A stretch of DNA of 64,000 bases, taken from positions 434,001 to 498,000 of the forward strand of contig NZ_CP122954.1 of assembly GCF_030323545.1 (NCBI RefSeq), given 5' to 3'. Origin of the DNA: Helicobacter pylori. GTDB lineage: Bacteria > Campylobacterota > Campylobacteria > Campylobacterales > Helicobacteraceae. Positions 36,197-45,518 of the stretch are shown in pieces. Under the pieces are notes generated by a model. That model searched no databases. It was not told where the DNA came from and worked only from the letters and a program-made list of their open reading frames with translations. Both the position numbers and the translations under genes were made by a program. Positions within the stretch are counted from its first letter, which is position 1. Each line of letters opens with the position of its first letter.

Positions 36197-36891
36197 ATGA
36201 CAGAATATACCCATATGAAGGCTTTTTTTATTGCAACTTAACTTACCAACGAAAAAACCAATTTTGTAAAAAAATATTAGAAACCATGCACACACAAAAA
36301 ATAGATAAAGAACCGCAATTAACAGAATTTTGTCGATCAAAGATCGCACCATTAAAAATAGAGTATTGCATTTTCCCACACTATTATAGTCTTTCTGAAG
36401 AGCATTTAAGGGGTGTGGTCAATGCAATTTATCATAACACCATTAAACAAGCCTTAAGAGAACCTATCGTTATACAATACGACTCCCATCCTTATTTTCA
36501 AATAAAACCTTGGACATATCCTTTTGGTTTAAAAGCGGATTTATGGCTGAACGCTTTGGCTAAAACCCCTTTTATGAGCGATTGGTCTTATTTGATCACA
36601 GGAGGTGGGGAGATAGGTGGAGAAAAATGGCACTACTACCATAGCATTATTGCTTATCATTACTACTTCCCTTTATGGAAAACAGAAGAACAGATCGCCC
36701 ATGACGCTTTTAAGACATTTTTGAATCATTATTCTTTACACATTCATGAGATTCCCAAAAACGCAAGGCGAAGATTATTTAAATACTGCATTTCAATACC
36801 ACTCAAGAGTCTTATTAGTAAAACCCTTAAAATCCTAGGGCTTCATGGGATTGTTAAAAAAATCCTACTCAAGCTCTTAAAAAAGAGCTAG
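35731..36891 (+). CDS. LPS glycosyltransferase, GT8 family (copy 2)
   Basis: A 386-residue GT8-family glycosyltransferase. The N-terminal half, including the DxD motif WSDVDVIF, is the same as in copy 1. The middle (about residues 156-263) is different in sequence but equal in length, with IQYDSHPYFQIKPWTYPFG as the KPW motif region. A 64-bp stretch (36520-36583) is again almost identical to copy 1, with one mismatch. The tail GLHGIVKKILLKLLKKS is similar. The middle and C-terminal parts shape acceptor choice in this fold, so the two copies may add different linkages or sugars to LPS. Some strains have one gene here, others two (recalled as jhp1031/jhp1032 in J99). Confidence 0.88.
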   Translation: MTSYSSHSFKEQDFHIPIAFAFDKNYLIPAGACIYSLLESIAKANKKIRYTLYALVVGLNEEDEAKLHQITEPFKEFATLEVKDIEPFLDTIPNPFDEDFTKRFSKMVLVKYFLADLFPKYSKMVWSDVDVIFCNEFSADFLSIKEDDENYFYGVYDRIYPYEGFFYCNLTYQRKNQFCKKILETMHTQKIDKEPQLTEFCRSKIAPLKIEYCIFPHYYSLSEEHLRGVVNAIYHNTIKQALREPIVIQYDSHPYFQIKPWTYPFGLKADLWLNALAKTPFMSDWSYLITGGGEIGGEKWHYYHSIIAYHYYFPLWKTEEQIAHDAFKTFLNHYSLHIHEIPKNARRRLFKYCISIPLKSLISKTLKILGLHGIVKKILLKLLKKS

Positions 36892-36902
36892 AGCCAAAGC
36901 CT

Positions 36903-37949
36903 TTAATCAAACGATTTTTTCATATCAATCACATAGCGGAATTTCGCTTTCCCATGGGTTAGGTTATGATAGGCGGTGTCAATATCCTTGCCTAAAATCA
37001 AATCTATTTCAGGGTAAATATTGTGTTTGATAGAAAAATCCATCATCTCTTGGGTTTCTTTAATGCCCCCAATCAATGAGCCATAAACCTTGCGATTGCC
37101 TAAATGGATAAAATCAAAAACGCTAAGCGTTGGAGCAACTTCTACAGGGGGGAGTCCCACAAGGGCTAGATCGCCATTATAAGTTAAGAGCTTGAGATAG
37201 TCTTTTAAATCATAATGGGTAGGAATGGTTGAAATGATAAAATCCAATTCTTCTTTGCATTGTTTAGGGTCGGTGTAGAAATGTTGAACCCCCATGCTTA
37301 AAGCGTCTTGCTTTTTGTGTTCATTTCTTGCAAAAACGCTCACTTCAGCCCCCATAGCCACAGCGTATTTAACCGCCATGCTTCCTAGCCCACCAAACCC
37401 AGCGACACCAACTTTTGTGCCTTTAGTAACCTTAGAAAATTTTAAGGGCGAATAAGTGGTGATGCCCGCGCAAAGCAAGGGGGCTACTTTTTCTAAAGGA
37501 GCGTTTTTATCCACGCTAATCACATAGTTTTCATCCACGACAATATTATTAGAGTATCCGCCCATGTGGGGTTCATTGCCATGGAAAGAATCCAAACAAT
37601 CATAAGTGAATACCACTTTGGCGCAAAATTGCTCTTGGTGTTCTTTACAGGGCTTACACGCTTTGCATGAATTGACAAAACAGCCCACGCCCACCACATC
37701 GCCGACCTTAAATTTCTTAACTTCCTTACCCACTTCTTTGATGACCCCAGCAATTTCATGCCCAGGAATCATAGGATAGATGCCTTCTTTCCATTCGCTA
37801 TAAGCGCTATGAATATCGCTATGGCAAATCCCTGCATAAAGAATGTCAATCAACACATCTTTAGGGCCTACAGCATGGCGGCTAAAATCATGGGGTTTGA
37901 AATGCCCGTCTTTAGAAAAAATAGCAAAACCTTTAGATGGAACTCTCAT
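36903..37949 (-). CDS. Zinc-dependent alcohol dehydrogenase (cinnamyl-alcohol dehydrogenase type)
   Basis: An NADP-dependent medium-chain dehydrogenase of 348 residues. The catalytic zinc site includes GICHSDIHSAYSEW near residue 42 and GHEIAGVIKEVGKEV near 62. The structural zinc site is CKACKPCKEHQEQFC near 94-108. The nucleotide-binding motif GVAGFGGLGSMAVKYAVAMG is near 177-196. HP1104 at this position has been described as an aromatic aldehyde/alcohol dehydrogenase. It runs convergent to the GT8 pair, 11 bases apart, and upstream is a 161-bp AT-rich gap with no gene. Frame intact. Confidence 0.93.
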   Translation of the reverse strand: MRVPSKGFAIFSKDGHFKPHDFSRHAVGPKDVLIDILYAGICHSDIHSAYSEWKEGIYPMIPGHEIAGVIKEVGKEVKKFKVGDVVGVGCFVNSCKACKPCKEHQEQFCAKVVFTYDCLDSFHGNEPHMGGYSNNIVVDENYVISVDKNAPLEKVAPLLCAGITTYSPLKFSKVTKGTKVGVAGFGGLGSMAVKYAVAMGAEVSVFARNEHKKQDALSMGVQHFYTDPKQCKEELDFIISTIPTHYDLKDYLKLLTYNGDLALVGLPPVEVAPTLSVFDFIHLGNRKVYGSLIGGIKETQEMMDFSIKHNIYPEIDLILGKDIDTAYHNLTHGKAKFRYVIDMKKSFD

Positions 37950-38110
37950 TAAAACTCCTTGTTTGATTAAAATACCGCTATTGTATTGTTTTTATGGTTT
38001 ACTTATGTTTCTATAGGTTTAACTAATTTTATAATTGTTGGTTACATGGTATCGTTGTTTGGTGCGCTCAAACACACCCCTTGTATAATCCCGTTTCTAT
38101 CTTAACGCTG

Positions 38111-39121
38111 CTATATCTTATCATGCAGCAAGTAATTCTCTAACGCAATGCCCGCCCCATCAAGTCCGGGAGTTTTTTTCAGCACGACATGCACAGGGAT
38201 AGAAGCGAGAAACGCTCCCATGCGCCCTTTCGTTTCAAAGCGTGCTCTAAAGGGCGAAGTTTTAAAATAATCAATGAATCGTGGGATAATCCCCCCACAC
38301 AAATACACGCCCCCTCTAGCCCCCAAAGTGAGAGCCACATCAGCAGCGAGCGTGCCTAGCATGGAGCAAAAAGTGTCCAAGGTCAATCGGCATATAGGGT
38401 AATCCCCATTCAAAGCGCGTTCGCTAATGATTTGTGGGGTTAATTCAGCCTTGCTTAACTTCGCCACTTTTTCTAAACTTTTGCGTTTAGACAGGGCTTC
38501 ATAAATCAACACCAAACCGCTCCCACTCAAAAACCTTTCCGCGCTCACATGGTTGAATTTAGAGCGGGCGTATTGCCACACTAAAATTTCTAAATCATCA
38601 AAAGGGGCAAAGCTCACATGCCCTCCTTCACCGGGCAAGACTTTCAAAGAGCCATCGCTGTTTTGGATAAGAGTGCTTACCCCAAGCCCGGTTCCTGGCC
38701 CTAAAATCGCTTTAGGGGCGTTGATTTCGCACTTAATCCCGCCTATTTGAGCCAGATCGTTTTCTTGCATCGCGCTAATGGCATAGGCTTGCGCGACAAA
38801 ATCATTGATGACAAGCAATTTTTTTAAATTCAAACATTGCCGTGTCGTTTCAATAGAAAAAGTCCAGTGATTGTTAGTCATTTGGACAAAATCCCCCATA
38901 ATGGGCGTAGCCACAGCAAAAGAGCCATAAATAGGGTGCAGTTTAAGGCTTTCTTTGCATTTAGAAAGATAAAATCGCACTGCATCGCTCAAACTTTCAA
39001 AATCTTCGCACCGCAAGACTTCAATGCATTCAATCTGTCGTGGGGCGACTTCCAAGCCAAAGCGCGCGTTCGTGCCGCCAATATCGGCTAATAGTCTCGG
39101 GTAAGTTTCAGTTTTTGGCAT
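38111..39121 (-). CDS. glk: Glucokinase
   Basis: Phosphorylates glucose to glucose-6-phosphate. The N-terminal ATP-binding motif [15 protein letters not shown] is at about residues 10-24. The second phosphate loop [13 protein letters not shown] is near 130 and EGGHVSFAP near 155, as in the E. coli-type glucokinase family. The start at 39121 (MPKTET) gives 336 residues and overlaps pgl by 14 bases; a start 15 codons earlier would lie deeper inside pgl. It is the last gene of zwf-pgl-glk, feeding the Entner-Doudoroff pathway. Confidence 0.95.
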   Translation of the reverse strand: MPKTETYPRLLADIGGTNARFGLEVAPRQIECIEVLRCEDFESLSDAVRFYLSKCKESLKLHPIYGSFAVATPIMGDFVQMTNNHWTFSIETTRQCLNLKKLLVINDFVAQAYAISAMQENDLAQIGGIKCEINAPKAILGPGTGLGVSTLIQNSDGSLKVLPGEGGHVSFAPFDDLEILVWQYARSKFNHVSAERFLSGSGLVLIYEALSKRKSLEKVAKLSKAELTPQIISERALNGDYPICRLTLDTFCSMLGTLAADVALTLGARGGVYLCGGIIPRFIDYFKTSPFRARFETKGRMGAFLASIPVHVVLKKTPGLDGAGIALENYLLHDKI

Positions 39122-39791
39122 AAAACACCTCCGTGGTAACTTTTTTAGAATGTAAAATCCGAGCAATCGGCAGAGAATAGGGAGCGTTTTCTTTTAAAGC
39201 TTTTTCTAAAACCTCCCTTTTTTGCACCCCACTAACGCTTAAGAAAAGTTTTTCGCAATTTTCTAAGGCGTTAATAGACATGCTCAGGCGCTCATAAGGA
39301 GCGTTAGCGGGCTTAGTCAAGACGATATTTTCTTTTTCTTCGTTTAAAAAAGCGCTCGTTTCGGGAAAAAGGCTAGCCGTATGCCCATCAGTCCCCATGC
39401 CCAAAATGGCTAAATGAGGCTGTTTGAAATGCTGGTTAGCAAAATGAAAAAGCGCGTTTGTATCGCCAGAAATCTTTTTGGGCAAAAGCGGGATGAAAGA
39501 AGCTTTTAGGGCGTTATTTTGCAATAAGTAATCGTGTAATAATTTGGTGTTGCTATCATTGTGGCTTGTGTCTATGATGCGTTCATCTACTAAACTGACT
39601 AAACACTCATGCCATTTGAGATCTAAAACGCTCAATTTTTGCAACAAACTAATGGGCGAACGGCCCCCAGAAAAAGCGATAGAAACTTGATGGTGCTTTT
39701 TTAAGGCGGTGTTAAAAAATTCTTTAAAACGCTCTATTAAAGCCTTGTGGCAATCTTTCAAATTTTCAAATTCAAACAATTGATAACCCAT
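39108..39791 (-). CDS. pgl: 6-phosphogluconolactonase
   Basis: Hydrolyses 6-phosphogluconolactone to 6-phosphogluconate. The 227 residues show the glucosamine-6-phosphate isomerase-like fold: [15 protein letters not shown] near 38, [17 protein letters not shown] near 80, and [15 protein letters not shown] near 132, the lactonase signature. Also called devB in early annotations. It lies 10 bases after zwf and overlaps glk, consistent with one transcript. Confidence 0.95.
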   Translation of the reverse strand: MGYQLFEFENLKDCHKALIERFKEFFNTALKKHHQVSIAFSGGRSPISLLQKLSVLDLKWHECLVSLVDERIIDTSHNDSNTKLLHDYLLQNNALKASFIPLLPKKISGDTNALFHFANQHFKQPHLAILGMGTDGHTASLFPETSAFLNEEKENIVLTKPANAPYERLSMSINALENCEKLFLSVSGVQKREVLEKALKENAPYSLPIARILHSKKVTTEVFYAKN

Positions 39792-39801
39792 AAAATCCCT
39801 T

Positions 39802-41079
39802 TTATTGATAGAGTGGTTTTAAAAATTCGGATTCGTTTAGATTATGGCTTTCATAGGAATATAAGGGCGTGGCGTTATTCATAAAACCTTCTATGAGCGT
39901 GTCAATAAAAACCCATGACGCTTCTAATTCCAACTGGTGGGCGAAATTATTGTGGTTATTTTGTATCGCATCATAGAGCAATTTAGCGTAGGGCTGTAAA
40001 AATTCTTGTTTGTGATGGGTTTCTAAAATAAGGGGGTTTTGATGATCTTTTAGGGTGAGGGTGATTTTATCTTGAGAGAGGAAAAATTCTAGCGTATTGA
40101 CTGCATTAAAATGGATTTTCGCGCTCGCTTGGTTGCTAGGCATTTTTTTAGCGTGCTTAAGGTAGAAAGGCACGCCTTTAAATTTAGGCGTATCCAAAAA
40201 GGCTTTAATAGCGACAAGAGTCTCTGTTTGGCTCTCTTTATTGACCTTATTTTCATCTCTATAGCCTTGATATTGGGCCCGAATAACCTGTTTTTTAAAA
40301 TCTTTTGGGGGTTGTAAGGTTTTTAAAACTTTGATTTTTTCTTTCCTCAAATCCTTTAAATCGTTGGGTAAATCTGTAGCGATAAGGGATAAAACTTGCA
40401 AGAGATGGTTTTGAACCATATCCCTTAAAGCCCCGATTTTATCGTAAAATTCGCCTCTTTCTTCCACCCCTAAAGTCTCATACACGCAGATTTCAACCGC
40501 ACTGATTTGATCCCATAAAATGTTTAAGATAGGGTTATTTAAGCGCAATTCAAGGATATTTTGAACGCCCTTTTTCCCTAAATAATGATCGATTCTAAAG
40601 ATTTGCTCTTCTTTAAAAAAAGCGCTAATGCTTTGGAAAATCTCTTGACAAGTCTTTAAATCATGCCCTAAAGGTTTTTCTAAAATCAAGCGTGTGTTGG
40701 CATGATTGAGCGCGTTTTGGGCCAAATTTTGAGCGGTAGTTGCAAAAAAACTAGGCGAGATAGAAAAGTAGAAGATCAAGGGGTTATTTTTTGTAGCGAT
40801 TTTACTCAATTCTTCAAAGTCTTTAGGGTTATCCAAACGGACGCGCAAATAACTAATATGGGCTAAAAATTCCTCACCCTTTTCTCTTGAATGCAACTGC
40901 GTTTTTTCACAAAGGAGCACTAAAAATTCTTCATTGGATAGCTCCTTACGTCCTGATGCAATAATCCTAGAATCGTTTTTAAAACCATAATGGGTATAAA
41001 TTTCATAAAGCGAAACAAAGAGCTTTCGCATGGCCAAATCCCCAGTCGCGCCAAAAAGAACCAAATCAAAATCCAGCAT
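39802..41079 (-). CDS. zwf: Glucose-6-phosphate 1-dehydrogenase
   Basis: Oxidises glucose-6-phosphate to the lactone with NADP. The dinucleotide-binding motif LFGATGDLAMRKLF is at about residues 7-20, and the active-site signature RIDHYLGKKGVQNIL is near 160-174. Length is 425 residues from the ATG at 41079; a TTG codon precedes it at 41082. It is somewhat shorter than the about 490-residue E. coli enzyme, as known for H. pylori. It is divergent from edd with 65 bases between the starts, so one short intergenic region holds both promoters. Confidence 0.96.
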   Translation of the reverse strand: MLDFDLVLFGATGDLAMRKLFVSLYEIYTHYGFKNDSRIIASGRKELSNEEFLVLLCEKTQLHSREKGEEFLAHISYLRVRLDNPKDFEELSKIATKNNPLIFYFSISPSFFATTAQNLAQNALNHANTRLILEKPLGHDLKTCQEIFQSISAFFKEEQIFRIDHYLGKKGVQNILELRLNNPILNILWDQISAVEICVYETLGVEERGEFYDKIGALRDMVQNHLLQVLSLIATDLPNDLKDLRKEKIKVLKTLQPPKDFKKQVIRAQYQGYRDENKVNKESQTETLVAIKAFLDTPKFKGVPFYLKHAKKMPSNQASAKIHFNAVNTLEFFLSQDKITLTLKDHQNPLILETHHKQEFLQPYAKLLYDAIQNNHNNFAHQLELEASWVFIDTLIEGFMNNATPLYSYESHNLNESEFLKPLYQ

Positions 41080-41144
41080 CAATAACCCTTTTAGAGTGTT
41101 TTTAAGTTATTATTATATATTAAATCTTAATTGAAGGGGTGTTC

Positions 41145-42971
41145 ATGCCTAAGCATTCTTTAGAACAAATCAAAGAAAAAATTACAGAGCGTAGCAAAAA
41201 AACCAGAGAGCTTTATTTAGAAAATATCTTTAACCCTAAAAACCAGCCCAAGATTGAGAGCTTGGGTTGTGCGAATATTGCGCATGTTACAGCGAGCATG
41301 CCAGAGCATTTAAAAATGCCTTTAGGTTCGCATAAAAGAAAGCATTTTGCGATTATCACGGCTTATAACGACATGCTTTCAGCCCACCAACCTTTTAAAA
41401 ATTACCCTGACTGGATTAAAAAAGAGTTGCAAGAGCATAACGCTTATGCGAGCGTCGCTAGTGGGGTGCCAGCGATGTGTGATGGTATCACGCAGGGTTA
41501 TGATGGCATGGAATTGAGCTTATTCAGTAGAGATGTGATCGCTTTAAGCACCGCCGTGGGATTAAGCCATAATGTTTTTGACGGGGCGTTTTTTTTGGGC
41601 GTGTGCGATAAAATCGTGCCAGGCTTACTCATAGGAGCGTTAAGCTTTGGGAATTTAGCGAGCGTGTTTGTGCCAAGCGGGCCTATGGTGAGCGGGATAG
41701 AAAATTATAAAAAAGCCAAAGCACGCCAGGATTTTGCAATGGGAAAGATCAACAGAGAAGAGCTTTTAAAAGTGGAAATGCAAAGCTATCATGATGTGGG
41801 CACTTGCACTTTTTATGGCACGGCTAATTCTAATCAAATGATGATGGAGTTTATGGGGTTGCATGTAGCTAATTCTAGCTTTATCAACCCTAACAATCCC
41901 TTACGGAAGGTTTTAGTAGAAGAGAGCGCCAAAAGATTAGCGAGCGGGGAAGTCCTGCCTTTAGCCAAACTCATTGATGAAAAAAGCATTCTTAACGCTC
42001 TTATAGGCTTAATGGCAACCGGAGGTTCTACTAACCACACTTTACATTTGATTGCTATCGCTAGATCTTGTGGGGTGATTCTCAATTGGGACGATTTTGA
42101 CGCTGTTTCTAATCTCATACCCCTTTTAGCTAAAGTCTATCCTAACGGATCGGCGGATGTGAATGCTTTTGAAGCGTGTGGGGGATTAGCGTTTGTCATC
42201 AAAGAATTGTTAAAAGAGGGGCTTTTATTTGAAGATGTGCATACCATTATGGATACCAAAACGCAAAAAGGCATGCAAAATTACACCAAAACCCCCTTTT
42301 TGGAAAACGGCCAATTGGCGTATAAAGACGCTGTCAATCATAGCTTGAATACGGACATTTTACGCCCTGTTAGCGAGCCTTTTGCCGCTAATGGGGGGCT
42401 TAAAATCTTAAAGGGTAATTTAGGGCGGGCCGTGATTAAAATCTCAGCCATTAAAGATGAGCACAGGAAAGTCAAGGCCAGAGCGATTGTTTTTAAAACC
42501 CAAAGCGAATTTTTGGAACGCTTTAAAAATAAAGAATTAGAAAGGGACTTTGTGGCTGTCTTGCCTTTCCAAGGGCCTAAGTCTAACGGCATGCCAGAAT
42601 TGCACAAACTCACCACGAATTTAGGGGCTTTGCAGGATATGGGCTATAAGGTTGCGCTGGTTACGGATGGGCGCATGAGCGGGGCGAGCGGGAAAGTGCC
42701 TAGTGCGATCCATTTAAGCCCTGAGGGAGCGTTAAACGGGGCGATCATTAAGATTAAAGATGGCGATTTGATAGAATTAGACGCTCCTAATAACGCTTTG
42801 AATGTGCTTGAAAAGGATTTTGAAAAGAGAGGCATCAACCCCTTGTTTTTAGAAACCTTAGAAAATTTAGAGAAGCCTAGTTTTGGGTTGGGTAGGGAAT
42901 TGTTTACAAGCTTGAGATTGAATGCCAATACCGCTGAAGAGGGCGGCATGAGTTTTGGTATAAAGGTATAA
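41145..42971 (+). CDS. edd: 6-phosphogluconate dehydratase
   Basis: Dehydrates 6-phosphogluconate to KDPG, the first committed Entner-Doudoroff step; it uses a [4Fe-4S] cluster. Family segments include SGVPAMCDGITQGYDGMEL near residue 105, a cysteine in GVCDKIVPGLLIGAL near 150, and GTCTFYGTANSNQMMMEFMG near 220, all typical of the IlvD/Edd family. The second signature lies around ALVTDGRMSGASGKVP near 505. From the ATG at 41145 (GAAGGGG upstream) it has 608 residues; a GTG at 41139 is less likely. eda follows after 18 bases. Confidence 0.96.
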   Translation: MPKHSLEQIKEKITERSKKTRELYLENIFNPKNQPKIESLGCANIAHVTASMPEHLKMPLGSHKRKHFAIITAYNDMLSAHQPFKNYPDWIKKELQEHNAYASVASGVPAMCDGITQGYDGMELSLFSRDVIALSTAVGLSHNVFDGAFFLGVCDKIVPGLLIGALSFGNLASVFVPSGPMVSGIENYKKAKARQDFAMGKINREELLKVEMQSYHDVGTCTFYGTANSNQMMMEFMGLHVANSSFINPNNPLRKVLVEESAKRLASGEVLPLAKLIDEKSILNALIGLMATGGSTNHTLHLIAIARSCGVILNWDDFDAVSNLIPLLAKVYPNGSADVNAFEACGGLAFVIKELLKEGLLFEDVHTIMDTKTQKGMQNYTKTPFLENGQLAYKDAVNHSLNTDILRPVSEPFAANGGLKILKGNLGRAVIKISAIKDEHRKVKARAIVFKTQSEFLERFKNKELERDFVAVLPFQGPKSNGMPELHKLTTNLGALQDMGYKVALVTDGRMSGASGKVPSAIHLSPEGALNGAIIKIKDGDLIELDAPNNALNVLEKDFEKRGINPLFLETLENLEKPSFGLGRELFTSLRLNANTAEEGGMSFGIKV

Positions 42972-42989
42972 AAATATAAAGGAGATAAA

Positions 42990-43616
42990 ATGCAAGATAA
43001 AATAATAGAGATTTTACAAATTAGCCCCATTGTCCCTGTGGTGGTGATTGAGAATATAAAAGACGCTGTGCCTTTAGCGCAAAGCCTGATAGAGGGGGGT
43101 ATTCCAATCATAGAAGTTACTTTGCGTTCCAGTTGCGCTTTAGAAGCCATAGAGCTTATCGCTAAGAATGCGCCAAAAATGCGCGTGGGCGCTGGCACGA
43201 TCCTAAATCCCACCCAATTAGAGCAAGCTCAAAATAGGGGGGCAGAGTTTTTGATTAGCCCGGGTCTTACGATAAAGCTTTTAGAATACGCAAAGAAAAA
43301 AGACATGCCCCTAATACCCGGGGTTTCTAGCAGTAGTGAAGTCATGCAAGCCTTAGAATTGGGTTATAGCGCTTTAAAATTTTTCCCGGCAGAGTATTGC
43401 GGGGGCGTTAAGCTTTTAAACGCTTTTAATGGCCCTTTTAAAGGGGTGAAATTTTGCCCTACTGGGGGGATTAGCGCAGATAACATGCACTCTTATTTAA
43501 ATTTAGAAAATGTTTTGTGCGTGGGGGGGAGCTGGCTTACCCCTAAAAATTTGATTCAAAACAAAGAGTGGGATAAAATCACAGAAATTTGTAAGCGATT
43601 GCTAGCTTTAAGATAA
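42990..43616 (+). CDS. eda: KDPG/KHG aldolase (2-dehydro-3-deoxy-phosphogluconate aldolase)
   Basis: Cleaves KDPG to pyruvate and glyceraldehyde-3-phosphate. The 208-residue TIM barrel contains GGIPIIEVTLRSSCALEAI near residues 31-49 with the catalytic Glu, VGAGTILNPTQL near 71, and the Schiff-base lysine in YSALKFFPAEYCGG near 129. AAGGAG lies before the ATG. Cotranscription with edd is likely. The pyruvate produced can feed PorCDAB, encoded elsewhere in this window. Confidence 0.96.
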   Translation: MQDKIIEILQISPIVPVVVIENIKDAVPLAQSLIEGGIPIIEVTLRSSCALEAIELIAKNAPKMRVGAGTILNPTQLEQAQNRGAEFLISPGLTIKLLEYAKKKDMPLIPGVSSSSEVMQALELGYSALKFFPAEYCGGVKLLNAFNGPFKGVKFCPTGGISADNMHSYLNLENVLCVGGSWLTPKNLIQNKEWDKITEICKRLLALR

Positions 43617-43654
43617 TAAAAAGATCATGACATTTTATATTTGCTTAATAACAC

Positions 43655-43660
43655 TATAAT
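43655..43660 (+). promoter_or_regulatory. -10 box candidate for hcpC
   Basis: A perfect TATAAT lies 26 bases before the ATG of the Sel1-repeat gene, with AAGGAGAT as ribosome binding site in between. No clear -35 is seen. Confidence 0.5.
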
Positions 43661-43685
43661 AAAATTTTTAATAAGGAGATACATC

Positions 43686-44558
43686 ATGTTAGAAAATGTC
43701 AAAAAATCCCTTTTTAGGGTTTTGTGCTTGGGCGCGTTGTGTTTAGGGGGGCTAATAGCAGAGCAAGACCCTAAAGAGCTTGTGGGTTTGGGGGCAAAGA
43801 GCTACAAAGAGCAAGATTTCACTCAAGCTAAGAAATATTTTGAAAAAGCTTGCGATTTGAAAGAAAATAGTGGGTGTTTTAATTTAGGGGTGCTTTATTA
43901 TCAAGGGCAAGGGGTAGAAAAGGACTTGAAAAAAGCCGCCTCCTTTTACGCTAAAGCGTGCGATTTGAATTACAGCAATGGGTGTCATTTGCTAGGGAAT
44001 TTATATTACAGCGGGCAAGGCGTGTCCCAAAACACCAATAAAGCCTTACAATACTATTCTAAAGCGTGCGATTTGAAATACGCTGAAGGGTGCGCGAGCT
44101 TAGGGGGGATTTATCATGATGGTAAAGTGGTAACCAGGGATTTTAAAAAAGCGGTGGAATATTTCACTAAAGCTTGCGATTTAAACGATGGCGATGGTTG
44201 CACGATATTAGGGAGCTTGTATGATGCAGGCAGAGGCGCACCTAAAGATTTGAAAAAGGCGCTCGCTTCGTATGATAAAGCTTGCGGACTAAAAGACAGC
44301 CCGGGGTGCTTTAACGCAGGGAATATGTATCATCATGGCGATGGCGTGGCGAAGAATTTTAAAGAGGCTCTCGCTCGTTATTCTAAAGCATGCGAATTGG
44401 AAAATGGCGGAGGGTGTTTCAATTTAGGGGCCATGCAATACAATGGCGAAGGCGTAACAAGGAATGAAAAGCAAGCCATAGAAAACTTTAAAAAAGGCTG
44501 TAAATTAGGCGCTAAAGGGGCGTGCGATACTCTCAAGCAGCTCAAGATCAAAGTTTAG
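43686..44558 (+). CDS. hcpC: Helicobacter cysteine-rich protein HcpC (Sel1-like repeats)
   Basis: A secreted alpha/alpha repeat protein of 290 residues. It has a signal peptide (about residues 1-26, ending GGLIAEQ) and seven 36-residue Sel1-like repeats, each with a cysteine pair that forms a disulfide in solved Hcp structures: for example [38 protein letters not shown] and [19 protein letters not shown]. HcpC is immunogenic, and binding to host or bacterial partners has been reported. The ATG at 43686 follows AAGGAG; the frame continues upstream but would bury the signal peptide. A terminator-like hairpin follows. Confidence 0.95.
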   Translation: MLENVKKSLFRVLCLGALCLGGLIAEQDPKELVGLGAKSYKEQDFTQAKKYFEKACDLKENSGCFNLGVLYYQGQGVEKDLKKAASFYAKACDLNYSNGCHLLGNLYYSGQGVSQNTNKALQYYSKACDLKYAEGCASLGGIYHDGKVVTRDFKKAVEYFTKACDLNDGDGCTILGSLYDAGRGAPKDLKKALASYDKACGLKDSPGCFNAGNMYHHGDGVAKNFKEALARYSKACELENGGGCFNLGAMQYNGEGVTRNEKQAIENFKKGCKLGAKGACDTLKQLKIKV

Positions 44559-44565
44559 TTTGAAT

Positions 44566-44602
44566 AAGACTTCATTAAACGGCTTTAAAAAGCGGTCTTT
44601 TT
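44566..44602 (+). terminator. Possible terminator after hcpC
   Basis: AAGAC at 44566-44570 pairs with GTCTT at 44595-44599, and within it GCTTT pairs with AAAGC, followed by a short T-run. It starts seven bases after the hcpC stop. Confidence 0.5.
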
Positions 44603-44614
44603 GGGTTAGGCGGA

Positions 44615-44678
44615 TTTTAGGGGAGGATTATTTTAAAATACTTCCTATCCCATTAAAATAATGAGTTTAAAATAAAAT
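44615..44678 (+). repeat. Intergenic hairpin repeat, copy B
   Basis: Similar to the segment at 15144-15211: both read GGGGAG, an AT-rich middle, CTATCCC, then AT-rich sequence ending AAAATAAAAT. It lies in the hcpC/SDR gap, where gene order differs from strain 26695. The rest of the 186-bp gap has no gene. Confidence 0.55.
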
Positions 44679-44744
44679 AACCAAAATCCCCTTTTTTTGG
44701 AGATAAATTAAAGGGTTGTTGAAGTTAAGTTTATTTAAAACCCC

Positions 44745-45497
44745 TTAAGGGTTTTTATGGGTGGGTAGGGGAGCGAAAGTTTGGCTTATGGGCATGATTT
44801 CTATGCGGTTGATATTGACATGCAAGGGTTGTTCGTAAATCCATAGCACGATATTAGCAATATCTTGTGGCTTGAGGTAAATGGTGTTTTCATAGACAGA
44901 TTGGGCTTTTATTTTATCGCCTTTAAAACGCACCATGCTGAATTCGGTTTCGCCGCACAAGCCAGGTTCAACATTGCTCACTCTAATGTTAGTGCCAGCC
45001 AAATCCGCTCGCAAATTTAAAGAAAATTGTTTCACAAACGCCTTGCTCGCTCCATAGACATTCCCTCCAGGATAGGCGTAAGTGCCAGCGATAGAGCCAA
45101 GATTGATGATGGTCCCTTGGTTATGTTCTATCATAGAGGGCAAGATCAAACGAGTGAGATGCAACAACCCCCTGATATTCGTGTCTATCATGACTTCCCA
45201 GTCGTCCAGATCGCATTCATAAGCCTTGTTTAAGCCTAGCGCTAAGCCAGCATTATTGATTAAAGCGTCAATGTGATCCGTCATGGAAAAAATAGTTTCT
45301 ACCGCCCGCTTAGTTTCAAGCTTGTTTTTAAGATCAAAACACAGGGGAATGAAATGCTTGGGATAAGCGAGTTGCAATTCTTGTAAATTCTCTTTTCGTC
45401 TCCCTGTGCCAAAAACCACATGATTTTTCTGTAAAAACGCCTTAGCGATTTCTAGCCCAAACCCTGAAGTCGCCCCGCTAACTAAAATGCACGCCAT
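44745..45497 (-). CDS. Short-chain dehydrogenase/reductase (YdfG-like)
   Basis: NAD(P)-dependent oxidoreductase of 250 residues. The Rossmann nucleotide-binding motif SGATSGFGLEIAKAF is at about residues 7-21, NNAG near 86-89, the serine in NLGSIAGTYAYPGG near 138, and the catalytic YGASKAFVKQ near 151-160. It resembles 3-hydroxy acid dehydrogenases of the YdfG type; the true substrate is unknown. It corresponds to HP0357. The C-terminus INRIEIMPISQTFAPL also fits that subfamily. It lies 21 bases after the large AsmA-like gene on the same strand. Confidence 0.9.
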   Translation of the reverse strand: MACILVSGATSGFGLEIAKAFLQKNHVVFGTGRRKENLQELQLAYPKHFIPLCFDLKNKLETKRAVETIFSMTDHIDALINNAGLALGLNKAYECDLDDWEVMIDTNIRGLLHLTRLILPSMIEHNQGTIINLGSIAGTYAYPGGNVYGASKAFVKQFSLNLRADLAGTNIRVSNVEPGLCGETEFSMVRFKGDKIKAQSVYENTIYLKPQDIANIVLWIYEQPLHVNINRIEIMPISQTFAPLPTHKNP

Positions 45498-45518
45498 TTC
45501 TATCCTTTAAAATTAGGG

